This document shows positions 14,186 to 20,723 of a stretch of 35,231 bases of DNA, one piece after another. This DNA comes from an uncultured Eubacteriales bacterium (GTDB lineage Bacteria; Bacillota; Clostridia; Oscillospirales; Acutalibacteraceae): NCBI GenBank assembly GCA_951801675.1, contig CATONX010000023.1, positions 1-35,231 of the forward strand, read 5' to 3'. A program made the position numbers and the translations under genes. The first letter of the stretch is position 1; every line of letters starts with the position of its first letter. The notes beneath the pieces are model-generated. The model made no database searches and was not told the origin of the DNA. It was given only the letters and a program-made list of their open reading frames with translations.

Positions 14186-16060
14186 TTATGCGGAGGGCTT
14201 CGCAGCAAACTGGCTGTTATACAGGTCCGCATAGAACCCGCCCTGCTCAAGCAGTTGTCTGTGGTTGCCCGTTTCGATGATCCTGCCGTTGTTCATCACC
14301 AGGATGATGTCCGCATCCCGGATGGTGGACAGCCGGTGAGCGATGACAAAGGAGGTCCGTCCCTGCATCAGCGCATTCATGGCCTTTTGAATCTGAATCT
14401 CAGTGCGGGTATCAACGTTGGAGGTAGCCTCGTCGAGAATCAGGATGGCCGGGTCGGCCAGGATGACCCGGGCGATGGTCAGAAGCTGTTTCTGACCCTG
14501 GGAAATGTTGGACGCTTCCTCGTTGAGCACCGTGTCGTAGCCGTCGGGCAGCGTGCGGATGTAGTGATCCACCCTTGCCGCCTTGGCCGCTGCCATCACC
14601 TGCTCCAGCGTGGCGTCCGGGCGGGAATAGGCGATGTTTTCCCGGATGGTGCCGTTAAAGAGCCAGGTGTCCTGCAGTACCATGCCGAAAATGGAGCGCA
14701 GCCCTTCCCGGGTCATATCCCGGATGTCCATTCCGTCCACCCGGATGGCGCCGCCGTCGATTTCGTAAAAGCGCATGAGCAGATTGACAAGGGTGGTCTT
14801 TCCGGCGCCCGTGGGCCCGACGATGGCCACCGTCTGTCCGGGGCTCACCTTTACATTCATATCCTCAATGAGCGGCTCGGCCGGGTTATAGCGGAAGTCC
14901 ACATGGTCGAACTCTACCGCCCCGCGCAGCGCCTTTGCCTCGATGCGCTTGGGATTCAGGGCTTCGGGAATCTGCTCTTCCTCGTCGAGCACCTCGAATA
15001 CCCGCTCCGCCGCCGCCACCGTGGACTGGAGAATGTTCGCAATGTTGGCGGTCTGGTTGATGGGCTGGGTAAACTGGTTCGAGTACTGGATGAAAGCCTG
15101 TACGTCGCCCACCGTCAGCTGGCCGTTTGCCACCCGCAGCCCGCCGATGACAGCCACGAACACATACCCTAAGTTGTTGACAAAGGTCATCAGCGGCATA
15201 ATAATGCCGGAGATGAACTGGGCCTTGCGGTTATACTCGTAGAGCTCTTCGTTGACGGTGTTGAATTCGTCCACCGCCTTCTGCTCATGGCCGTAGGCCT
15301 TGACCTCCTTGTGCCCGGTGTACATTTCCTCCACATGCCCGTTTAACTCCCCCAGCACCCGCTGCTGGCCCACGAAGTATTTCTGGCTTCTCTTGACCAC
15401 GAAAATGGTAATCACAAGGCAAAGCGGGATGGTGATGAAGGTCACCAGGGTCAGCAGGGGACTGATGGTGAGCATCATGATGAGCACGCCCACAATGGTG
15501 ACCACCGAGGTAATCAGCTGGGTCAAGGATTGCTGCAGCGTCTGAGCTACCGTGTCCACGTCGTTGGTGATGCGGCTGAGGATTTCGCCGTGGGTGCGCC
15601 CGTCAAAGTACTTGAGCGGGAGCTTGGAAAGCTTATCGTCCACCTGTTTGCGCATGTCGTACACGACCTTCTGGGAAACCCCGGCCATGACGAACTGCTG
15701 AATCCAGCTGAACACAGAGCTGACAAAGTAAATCCCCACTAAGGTCAGAAGCACTCCGGCAATGCCGTTAAAGTCGATGTTGATAGGCGGGGCAAGCTCC
15801 GCCGGCACGCCGTTTAACACCGCGGCCATATGGGGCATTACCCCTTCCACCAGAAGGTTGGTGGCGTTTTTTAAGATGTTCGGGCCGATAATCATAAAGG
15901 CTGTGGAAAGAATCGCCGCGAAGAACACGGTCAGCAGCTTGGCCCAGTGGGGCTTTAAGTAGCCCAGCAGCCGCTTGGAGGTACCTTTGAAGTTCTTCGC
16001 CTTTTGTGCCACATGCATGCCGCCGCCCGGCCCGCGTCCGGCTCCAGGTCCATGTTTCAT
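14186..16060 (-). CDS. ABC exporter half-transporter, catalytically canonical subunit
   Basis: A 624-residue multidrug-type exporter half: Gly-rich N-terminus (GPGAGRGPGGG), six-helix transmembrane domain (about 40-330) and an ATPase domain. Walker A GPTGAGKTT is near 413, signature ISQGQ near 519 (first signature Gly replaced by Gln), Walker B ILILDEATSNVD near 540 with the catalytic Glu, and switch IAHRLS near 573. It is the downstream partner of the gene at 16057-17790, whose ATPase site is degenerate, and the two should form a heterodimer like BmrCD or TM287/288. ATG 16060 overlaps the partner's stop (ATGA) after GAGGAGG. Substrate unknown; a drug, lipid or peptide is likely. Confidence 0.92.
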   Translation of the reverse strand: MKHGPGAGRGPGGGMHVAQKAKNFKGTSKRLLGYLKPHWAKLLTVFFAAILSTAFMIIGPNILKNATNLLVEGVMPHMAAVLNGVPAELAPPINIDFNGIAGVLLTLVGIYFVSSVFSWIQQFVMAGVSQKVVYDMRKQVDDKLSKLPLKYFDGRTHGEILSRITNDVDTVAQTLQQSLTQLITSVVTIVGVLIMMLTISPLLTLVTFITIPLCLVITIFVVKRSQKYFVGQQRVLGELNGHVEEMYTGHKEVKAYGHEQKAVDEFNTVNEELYEYNRKAQFISGIIMPLMTFVNNLGYVFVAVIGGLRVANGQLTVGDVQAFIQYSNQFTQPINQTANIANILQSTVAAAERVFEVLDEEEQIPEALNPKRIEAKALRGAVEFDHVDFRYNPAEPLIEDMNVKVSPGQTVAIVGPTGAGKTTLVNLLMRFYEIDGGAIRVDGMDIRDMTREGLRSIFGMVLQDTWLFNGTIRENIAYSRPDATLEQVMAAAKAARVDHYIRTLPDGYDTVLNEEASNISQGQKQLLTIARVILADPAILILDEATSNVDTRTEIQIQKAMNALMQGRTSFVIAHRLSTIRDADIILVMNNGRIIETGNHRQLLEQGGFYADLYNSQFAAKPSA

Positions 16061-17790
16061 GCCAATTCCTCCTCTGACAGCTGCGACGCGACGATTTCGC
16101 GGTAGATGTCGCAGGATTTGAGCAGTTCCCGGTGGGTGCCCATCCCGGCCACCCGGCCCTCGTCGAGCACAATAATTTTATCCGCGTCCATAACGGTGCT
16201 CACCCGCTGAGCCACCATGAACACGGTGGCGCCCTTGACCTCATTCTTCAAAGCCGCGCGCAGCTTCGCGTCGGTCTTAAAGTCCAGCGCGGAGAAGTTG
16301 TCGTCGAAAATGTAGATTTCCGGACGGCGCACCAAAGCCCGCGCAATGGTCAGGCGCTGCTTCTGCCCGCCCGACAGGTTGGAACCGCCCTGAGAGATCA
16401 TGGAGTTGTAACCGTCGGTCATCTCGTCGATGAAATCGGAAGCCTGGGCGATGCGCGCCGCGTTCTGAATCTCCTCGTCGGTTGCGTCCTCCTTGCCGTA
16501 GCGGATGTTGTCGGCGATGGTGCCGGTGAACAGAAGGGCCTTTTGCGGGACAAAGGAAATCCGCTTTCGAAGCTCCTCTTTTTCAAACTCCCGCACGTCT
16601 ACCCCGTCCACCGAAATGCGCCCGCCGGTCACGTCGTAAAACCGGGGAATCAGGTTCGCCAGAGTGGACTTGCCCGACCCCGTGGACCCGATGATGGCCA
16701 CCGTTTCGCCGGGGGCTGCTTCAAAGGAAATGTCGGTCAGCGCCAGTTCCTCCGCGTTCGTGTACCCGAAGGACACATGGTCGAATGTCACCTTTCCGGT
16801 CTTTTCCGGAACCTTGGGGGCGTCCGGATCGAGAAGCTCCGTGTTCAGCTCGAACACTTCGTTGATTCGGTCTGCGGACGCCTGGGCCCTGGGCAGCATG
16901 ATGAACATCATCGCCACCATCATCACCGAGAACATGATCTGCATGATGTACTGGAGGAAAGCCTGCAATTGCCCCACCTCCATGGCGCCCGCGTCGATGC
17001 GCACTGCGCCGAACCACACCACGCCCAGCATGATCAGGTTAAAGATCAGCATGACCAGCGGCATAAAGATGGCCATAATGCGGTTGACCTTGATGGCGGT
17101 TTTCGTCAGGTCCGTGTTCGCCCCGTCAAACCGCTCCTTTTCCGCGTCGTCCCGGTTAAACGCCCGGATCACCCGGATGCCCATGAGCTTTTCCCGCAGC
17201 ACCTGGTTTAGCTTGTCGATCTTCTTCTGCATGGCCTGGAACAGCGGGATCGTCGAGCGCCCCACCAGCCAGATGATCAGCGCCAGCACCGGGATCACCG
17301 CCACGATAATCAGGGACAGCACCGCGTCCTTGCTCACCGCCAGCACGATTCCGCCGATGAGCATCATCGGCGCCATCAGCATCATGCGCAGCAGCATGAA
17401 CCCTAAGTTTTGAATCTGGGTGACGTCGTTGGTGTTTCGGGTAATGAGGGTCGCTGTGCCAAGCTTGTCAAATTCCTTTAAGGAATAGCTGGAGGCCCGG
17501 GTGAAAATGCCCCGGCGCAGGTCCCGGCCGAACCCCATGGATACCTTCGCCGCCAAGAACGACCCGAGAATCGCGCACACCATTCCCCCCAAAGACACCA
17601 GCAGCATCAGCCCGCCGGCGCGCAGGATATAGTCGGTATCCCCGGCCATAACGCCCTTGTCGATGATGTCGCCGTTGAGGTTTGGCATGTAAAGCTGTGC
17701 CACGCTCTGCCCGAAGGTCAGAAGCAGGATGGCCACAAGCGACGGGATATACCGTTTGTCGATGCGCTTAAAGAGCTTTATCATCTGCAT
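16057..17790 (-). CDS. ABC exporter half-transporter, degenerate-site subunit
   Basis: About 577 residues: transmembrane domain (about 15-310, opening IDKRYIPSLVAILLL) plus ATPase domain. Walker A GSTGSGKST is near 364 and the signature LSGGQ near 470 is intact, but Walker B reads IYIFDDNFSALD (Asp for the catalytic Glu) and the switch reads VAQRVS (Gln for His). These substitutions mark the non-hydrolysing site of a heterodimer; its intact LSGGQ completes the active site of the partner. Of several closely spaced ATGs, 17790 is best spaced from AAAGGA. It overlaps the MarR gene by 23 bases, so MarR and both subunits form one operon. Confidence 0.9.
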   Translation of the reverse strand: MQMIKLFKRIDKRYIPSLVAILLLTFGQSVAQLYMPNLNGDIIDKGVMAGDTDYILRAGGLMLLVSLGGMVCAILGSFLAAKVSMGFGRDLRRGIFTRASSYSLKEFDKLGTATLITRNTNDVTQIQNLGFMLLRMMLMAPMMLIGGIVLAVSKDAVLSLIIVAVIPVLALIIWLVGRSTIPLFQAMQKKIDKLNQVLREKLMGIRVIRAFNRDDAEKERFDGANTDLTKTAIKVNRIMAIFMPLVMLIFNLIMLGVVWFGAVRIDAGAMEVGQLQAFLQYIMQIMFSVMMVAMMFIMLPRAQASADRINEVFELNTELLDPDAPKVPEKTGKVTFDHVSFGYTNAEELALTDISFEAAPGETVAIIGSTGSGKSTLANLIPRFYDVTGGRISVDGVDVREFEKEELRKRISFVPQKALLFTGTIADNIRYGKEDATDEEIQNAARIAQASDFIDEMTDGYNSMISQGGSNLSGGQKQRLTIARALVRRPEIYIFDDNFSALDFKTDAKLRAALKNEVKGATVFMVAQRVSTVMDADKIIVLDEGRVAGMGTHRELLKSCDIYREIVASQLSEEELA

Positions 17791-18286
17791 CATCCTTCCT
17801 TTCTTGTGATGCCTCCGGGGCATCCCCGGAGCGAAACTTGAAATATTCGTACACTTCCCGCAAGAGCTCGATGAGCTGTTCGCTTTTTTCCTCGCCTAAG
17901 TACGAAATCAGGTTGTCGACCTTCCCCTGGAAAGCCGCCACCGTGTCCTGCACCGCCTGCTCGCCCTTGTCCGTGAGGAGTACCCGCACCGCCCGCCGGT
18001 CCCGTGGGTCCATCTGTCTTACCAGGTACCCCCTGGTTTCCAGAGCGTTCACCTGCTGGGTAACCGATGGGGGCGCCACTCGCAGCATCCGGCTGATTTC
18101 CTTCACCCGCGCCCCGTGGACAGAATGGATGCCGTGGCAATGGCCCGCCTGAATCATGTGCAGGTGCATGAGCATGGAGCCCTCGCCCGGCGTCAGGTCC
18201 CCGACCCGCGGCGGCGCCCAATGGGTCTTGCTGAAGAGCATGAACAGCTCCATCAGCCTGGCCGCCGTGGTCTCCTGGTCTAGCAT
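17768..18286 (-). CDS. MarR-family regulator of the exporter operon
   Basis: A 172-residue winged-helix protein. The core is RVKEISRMLRVAPPSVTQQV (recognition region), then NALETRGYLVRQMDPRDRRA and VRVLLTDKG (wing), with dimerisation helices at both ends. A His/Cys-rich stretch before the helix-turn-helix (H41, H43, H49, C50, H51, H54, H57) is unusual and could bind metal. The ribosome site (GCGGTGATACC) is weak, as expected for a repressor made in small amounts. As first gene of the exporter operon it is likely autoregulatory, releasing DNA when an exported compound binds; this is an inference. Confidence 0.92.
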   Translation of the reverse strand: MLDQETTAARLMELFMLFSKTHWAPPRVGDLTPGEGSMLMHLHMIQAGHCHGIHSVHGARVKEISRMLRVAPPSVTQQVNALETRGYLVRQMDPRDRRAVRVLLTDKGEQAVQDTVAAFQGKVDNLISYLGEEKSEQLIELLREVYEYFKFRSGDAPEASQERKDDADDKAL

Positions 18287-18306
18287 GGTATCACCGCTTT
18301 CGATAG

Positions 18307-18319
18307 TTAAGGTTCCTAA
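18307..18319. promoter_or_regulatory. Possible MarR operator
   Basis: TTAAGGTTCCTAA is an imperfect palindrome just downstream of the MarR promoter -10, where a repressor would block initiation. It is suggested by position only. Confidence 0.3.
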
Positions 18320-18335
18320 TTATTTGGATGTTAAT

Positions 18336-18364
18336 ATATTATGCTTCTTAATTTTTAATGTCAA
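18336..18364 (-). promoter_or_regulatory. Promoter of the MarR-ABC exporter operon
   Basis: Minus strand TTGACA (18364-18359), 17-base spacer, TAATAT (18341-18336). The consensus -35 implies strong transcription when derepressed. Confidence 0.85.
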
Positions 18365-18409
18365 GGAAGAATCTTTGAAAAGAGTATGGACGATTTGTGA
18401 ACGGACAAA

Positions 18410-18445
18410 CAAAGAACCGGGCGGAATTTTCCGCCCGGTTCTTTG
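18410..18445. terminator. Perfect 17-bp hairpin, probable bidirectional terminator
   Basis: CAAAGAACCGGGCGGAA (18410-18426) pairs perfectly with 18429-18445 around a 2-base turn. Its outer arms are A- and T-rich on both strands, so it could end minus-strand transcripts from the XRE side and shield the MarR promoter. Confidence 0.7.
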
Positions 18446-18523
18446 TTAAGGAAGGACCTCACGGATCTCCGTGCGCCCGAGCAGGTAGTCGATGCTGCAT
18501 GGATAAAGCCCCCGTTCCCGGTA
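18446..18523 (-). pseudogene. Relic of an XRE-type regulator C-terminus
   Basis: The minus strand encodes ...CSIDYLLGRTEIREVLP followed by TAA, a close match to the usual end of small XRE regulators (V-S-I-D-Y-L-L-G-R-T-D/E). Upstream the frame loses resemblance (APLPYRERGLYP), and no helix-turn-helix or start is present. It is probably what remains of a second XRE gene adjacent to the intact one. Confidence 0.45.
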
Positions 18524-18587
18524 GGGAAGGGGAGCCCCGCGCGCCTGAATCCGGTACAGAGAAAGAACCGGGCTCAGGCCAGGCAAG

Positions 18588-18621
18588 CAAAAGGGCCGGA
18601 CGGGAATCCCCGTCCGGCCCT
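18588..18621 (-). terminator. Terminator of the XRE regulator gene
   Basis: Perfect 13-bp stem AGGGCCGGACGGG (18592-18604) with its complement (18609-18621), 4-base loop, then TTTTGCTT on the minus strand. It begins 11 bases after the XRE stop. Confidence 0.85.
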
Positions 18622-18631
18622 GAAAGGTGCT

Positions 18632-18871
18632 CTATTCCGTATCCTGCTTTTTCGGGCCTTTCCTCCACAAAGGTTTGGGATCGTCGGTCAAATCCAGCAG
18701 GTATTCCATGTTGACGTTATAAAGTCTCGCGAGAATCACGAGATTATCTACAGTTGGAATTCGTTTGCCCAGTTCATATTTGGAGAGATTCGTCTGTTCA
18801 ATACCAGTTCTCATCTGTACGGCTACCTGCGTAAGTCTCATTCTCTTGCGAGCTTCTTTGAAGCGGTTCAA
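18632..18871 (-). CDS. XRE-family (Cro/CI-like) repressor
   Basis: A 79-residue DNA-binding protein, one compact helix-turn-helix: ARKRMRLTQVAVQMRTGIEQ, then NLSKYELGKRIPTVDNLVIL, then ARLYNVNMEYLLDLTD. The start is a TTG at 18871 seven bases after GGAGGG, so synthesis is probably kept low. It faces away from the DUF6809 gene, and two palindromes in the shared intergenic region are its likely operators. The Lys/Arg-rich tail (LWRKGPKKQDTE) is not a known domain. The pair resembles a small regulatory cassette rather than a complete prophage switch. Confidence 0.88.
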   Translation of the reverse strand: MNRFKEARKRMRLTQVAVQMRTGIEQTNLSKYELGKRIPTVDNLVILARLYNVNMEYLLDLTDDPKPLWRKGPKKQDTE

Positions 18872-18915
18872 CGGCGATCCCTCCTTCCATATAGGTCATT
18901 CTGACATATTTTCGA

Positions 18916-18965
18916 TTGACAAATAGATCGGATTGATCTATTATTGGGTAGATCACATAGATCTA
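18916..18965 (+). promoter_or_regulatory. DUF6809 promoter with two tandem palindromic operators
   Basis: TTGACA (18916-18921), 17-base spacer, TATTAT (18939-18944) drive the DUF6809 gene. Operator 1, AATAGATC-N5-GATCTATT (18922-18942), fills the spacer and enters the -10. Operator 2, TAGATC-N5-GATCTA (18949-18965), covers the transcription start. Centres are 25 bp apart with identical half-sites, so the adjacent XRE protein probably binds both and shuts the promoter. Confidence 0.82.
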
Positions 18966-18987
18966 TTTGCGCAAGGAGGGGAAATTT

Positions 18988-19254
18988 ATGCGTTCGATTT
19001 TAGAAGAGCTGTTTTTCGGCATGATTAACCCTAATTTAGAGCAGTTTAAAGACAATGAGCCCTATACACAGGCTATGGAGACTATCCAGGCTAACCAGGA
19101 GCTGTTGATGGAGCATATTGACGAGGAAAGCGGGCGCCTCCTTGTGCAAATGGCCGACGCCTTCTCCGAGGTGCTGGCCATTGTCTCCGTGGAGCGGTTC
19201 GCCGAGGGGGCCAGAATCGGGGGCAGGCTGATTCAAGCTCTGTTGGAGGAATAA
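18988..19254 (+). CDS. DUF6809 family protein
   Basis: An 88-residue, all-helical cytoplasmic protein beginning MRSILEELFFGMINPNLEQF, the typical opening of DUF6809 proteins (E-E-L-F/Y-x-G-x-I-x-P). These are common in Clostridia and usually lie near XRE regulators; function unknown. ATG 18988 follows AAGGAGG by eight bases. Expression is probably held down by the divergent XRE repressor through two operators. A terminator follows six bases after the stop. Confidence 0.82.
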   Translation: MRSILEELFFGMINPNLEQFKDNEPYTQAMETIQANQELLMEHIDEESGRLLVQMADAFSEVLAIVSVERFAEGARIGGRLIQALLEE

Positions 19255-19259
19255 AAAAA

Positions 19260-19290
19260 GAGCCGGGAGCATCTTGCTCCCGGCTCCTTT
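19260..19290 (+). terminator. Terminator of the DUF6809 gene
   Basis: Perfect 12-bp stem GAGCCGGGAGCA (19260-19271) with its complement (19275-19286), then CTTT. It shares GCCGGGAGCATCT with the hairpin at 19471-19505. The roughly 180 bases between them hold no gene. Confidence 0.8.
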
Positions 19291-19470
19291 CATGGTAAAG
19301 GCCCAATTCTCCGCCTGTCTATCCGCGCTGCGCCAAAAGGCCGGGCGGGTTCCGTTCAGCCTCGTCCAGAAGGGAAGAAAGGCCGCTTTCACCTCTTGCC
19401 CGTGGTAAGGCTCCAATCCCCGCTCACCCAAAGAGCGAGCGGGCTCACCGCGTCCCCCGTCCAGAACCAG

Positions 19471-19505
19471 AAGAAGGCCGGGAGCATCTCGCTCCCGGCC
19501 TTCTT
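19471..19505 (-). terminator. Terminator of dusB
   Basis: Perfect 15-bp stem AAGAAGGCCGGGAGC (19471-19485) with its complement (19491-19505), 5-base loop. It lies 14 bases past the dusB stop; the weak TTCT after the minus-strand stem suggests modest efficiency. Confidence 0.75.
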
Positions 19506-19519
19506 AAATACATATATAT

Positions 19520-20488
19520 TTATAATGTATTCGCCTGGATGACCTCCGCCGCCAGCCGTTCCAGATCGGCGTACACAGTCAGCGTCCCCGCCTGCGCCCG
19601 AAAGGCCGGGGCCCCGTGCAGCCCCCGCATGTACCAGCCCGCGTGCTTTCGCATCTCCCGCATGGCCACCCGTTCGCCCTTGTAGCCGCAGGCGAGCTTT
19701 CCTTGCTTTAGCATCACCATCATCCGTTCGGTGACCGACGGGTAGGGAACCACCGTCTCATGTAAAAGCCAGGCGTTGATTTCCCGGAACACCCACGGCG
19801 CACCCAGCGCCCCCCGGCCTACCATCACCCCGTCGCAGCCCGTTTCCTCCAGCATCCGCGCCGCGTCCGCCGGGGTGTAGATGTCCCCGTTCCCGATCAC
19901 CGGGACCTTCACCGCCGCCTTCACCTGCCGGATGATGTCTAGGTCCGCCGGCGGGGCGTACATCTGCGTCCGGGTCCGGCCGTGAACCGTGATGGCCGCC
20001 GCCCCCGCCTGCTCGCAGATTCTGGCCACCTCCACCGCCGTCACCGTTTCCTCGTCCCATCCCTTGCGGATTTTCACCGTTACCGGCACGTCCGCCGCCT
20101 TCACCACCGCTTCCACAATCCGCCCGCAAAGCTCCGGGTCCTTCATCAGCGCGCTGCCGCACCCGTTTCCCGCGATCTTGGGGGCCGGGCAGCCCATGTT
20201 GATGTCCAGGAGTTCCGGGCGCTGCTCCATCACCATGGCCGCCGCCTCGCCCATGAGCTTTGGGTCGTCGCCAAAAAGCTGCAAGGCAATCGGCCGTTCC
20301 CCTTCGCCGAAGGCCAAAAGCTCCTTTGACTTGCGGTCGTGGTACAATAACCCCTTGCAGCTGACCATTTCCCCATAGGTCATCGCTGCCCCGTACCCCC
20401 GGCACAGCTCGCGAAACGCCCGGTCGGACACGCCCGCCATAGGCGCCGCCACCGCCGGGCCTTCTATGGTTACCTTGCCGATTTTCAT
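19520..20488 (-). CDS. dusB: tRNA-dihydrouridine synthase (DusB-like)
   Basis: A 322-residue flavoenzyme that reduces specific uridines in the tRNA D-loop using FMN and NADPH. The start MKIGKVTIEG at 20488 follows GGGAGG. Family hallmarks are APMAGVSDRAFRELC near residue 16, LQLFGDDP, the signature LLDINMGCPAPKIAGNGCGS near 95-115 with the catalytic Cys in N-M-G-C-P, TVKIRKGWD, ITVHGRTRTQMY, and VIGNGDIYTPADA for FMN phosphate binding. Length and motifs match bacterial DusB. It is divergent from polA, and their promoters overlap. Confidence 0.95.
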   Translation of the reverse strand: MKIGKVTIEGPAVAAPMAGVSDRAFRELCRGYGAAMTYGEMVSCKGLLYHDRKSKELLAFGEGERPIALQLFGDDPKLMGEAAAMVMEQRPELLDINMGCPAPKIAGNGCGSALMKDPELCGRIVEAVVKAADVPVTVKIRKGWDEETVTAVEVARICEQAGAAAITVHGRTRTQMYAPPADLDIIRQVKAAVKVPVIGNGDIYTPADAARMLEETGCDGVMVGRGALGAPWVFREINAWLLHETVVPYPSVTERMMVMLKQGKLACGYKGERVAMREMRKHAGWYMRGLHGAPAFRAQAGTLTVYADLERLAAEVIQANTL

Positions 20489-20564
20489 ACCTGGCCTCCC
20501 GGTTTCCTTCCAAACCGGCGGGCCGTTTTCGAGCCCGCCGGTGAAATTCATTTATGAAGTACTC

Positions 20565-20603
20565 ATTATAGCATTGTAAAAGGATTCTTGCAAATGCTAT
20601 AAT
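20565..20603. promoter_or_regulatory. Overlapping divergent promoters of dusB and polA
   Basis: An 11-bp perfect inverted repeat, ATTATAGCATT (20565-20575) and AATGCTATAAT (20593-20603), contains both -10 boxes. For polA: TTGTAA (20574-20579), 18 bases, TATAAT (20598-20603). For dusB on the minus strand: TTGCAA (20593-20588), 17 bases, TATAAT (20570-20565). The two promoters share almost all their DNA, so polymerase can use only one at a time. Confidence 0.85.
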
Positions 20604-20723
20604 AGAATCCATTGTAGAAATGCGACCCCCGCAAAAACCGCGTGAATTCCCGGTTAAATAGGGGTAAAATAGCGGGATATTCGATGGAAATTCCGATGAA
20701 ATTCGTGTTAGGAGTTGATACCC

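Noticed and set aside
19758-20612. A 284-codon glycine-rich frame overlapping dusB
   Set aside because: Out-of-frame shadow of dusB; low-complexity Gly/Arg/Ala composition and no ribosome site.
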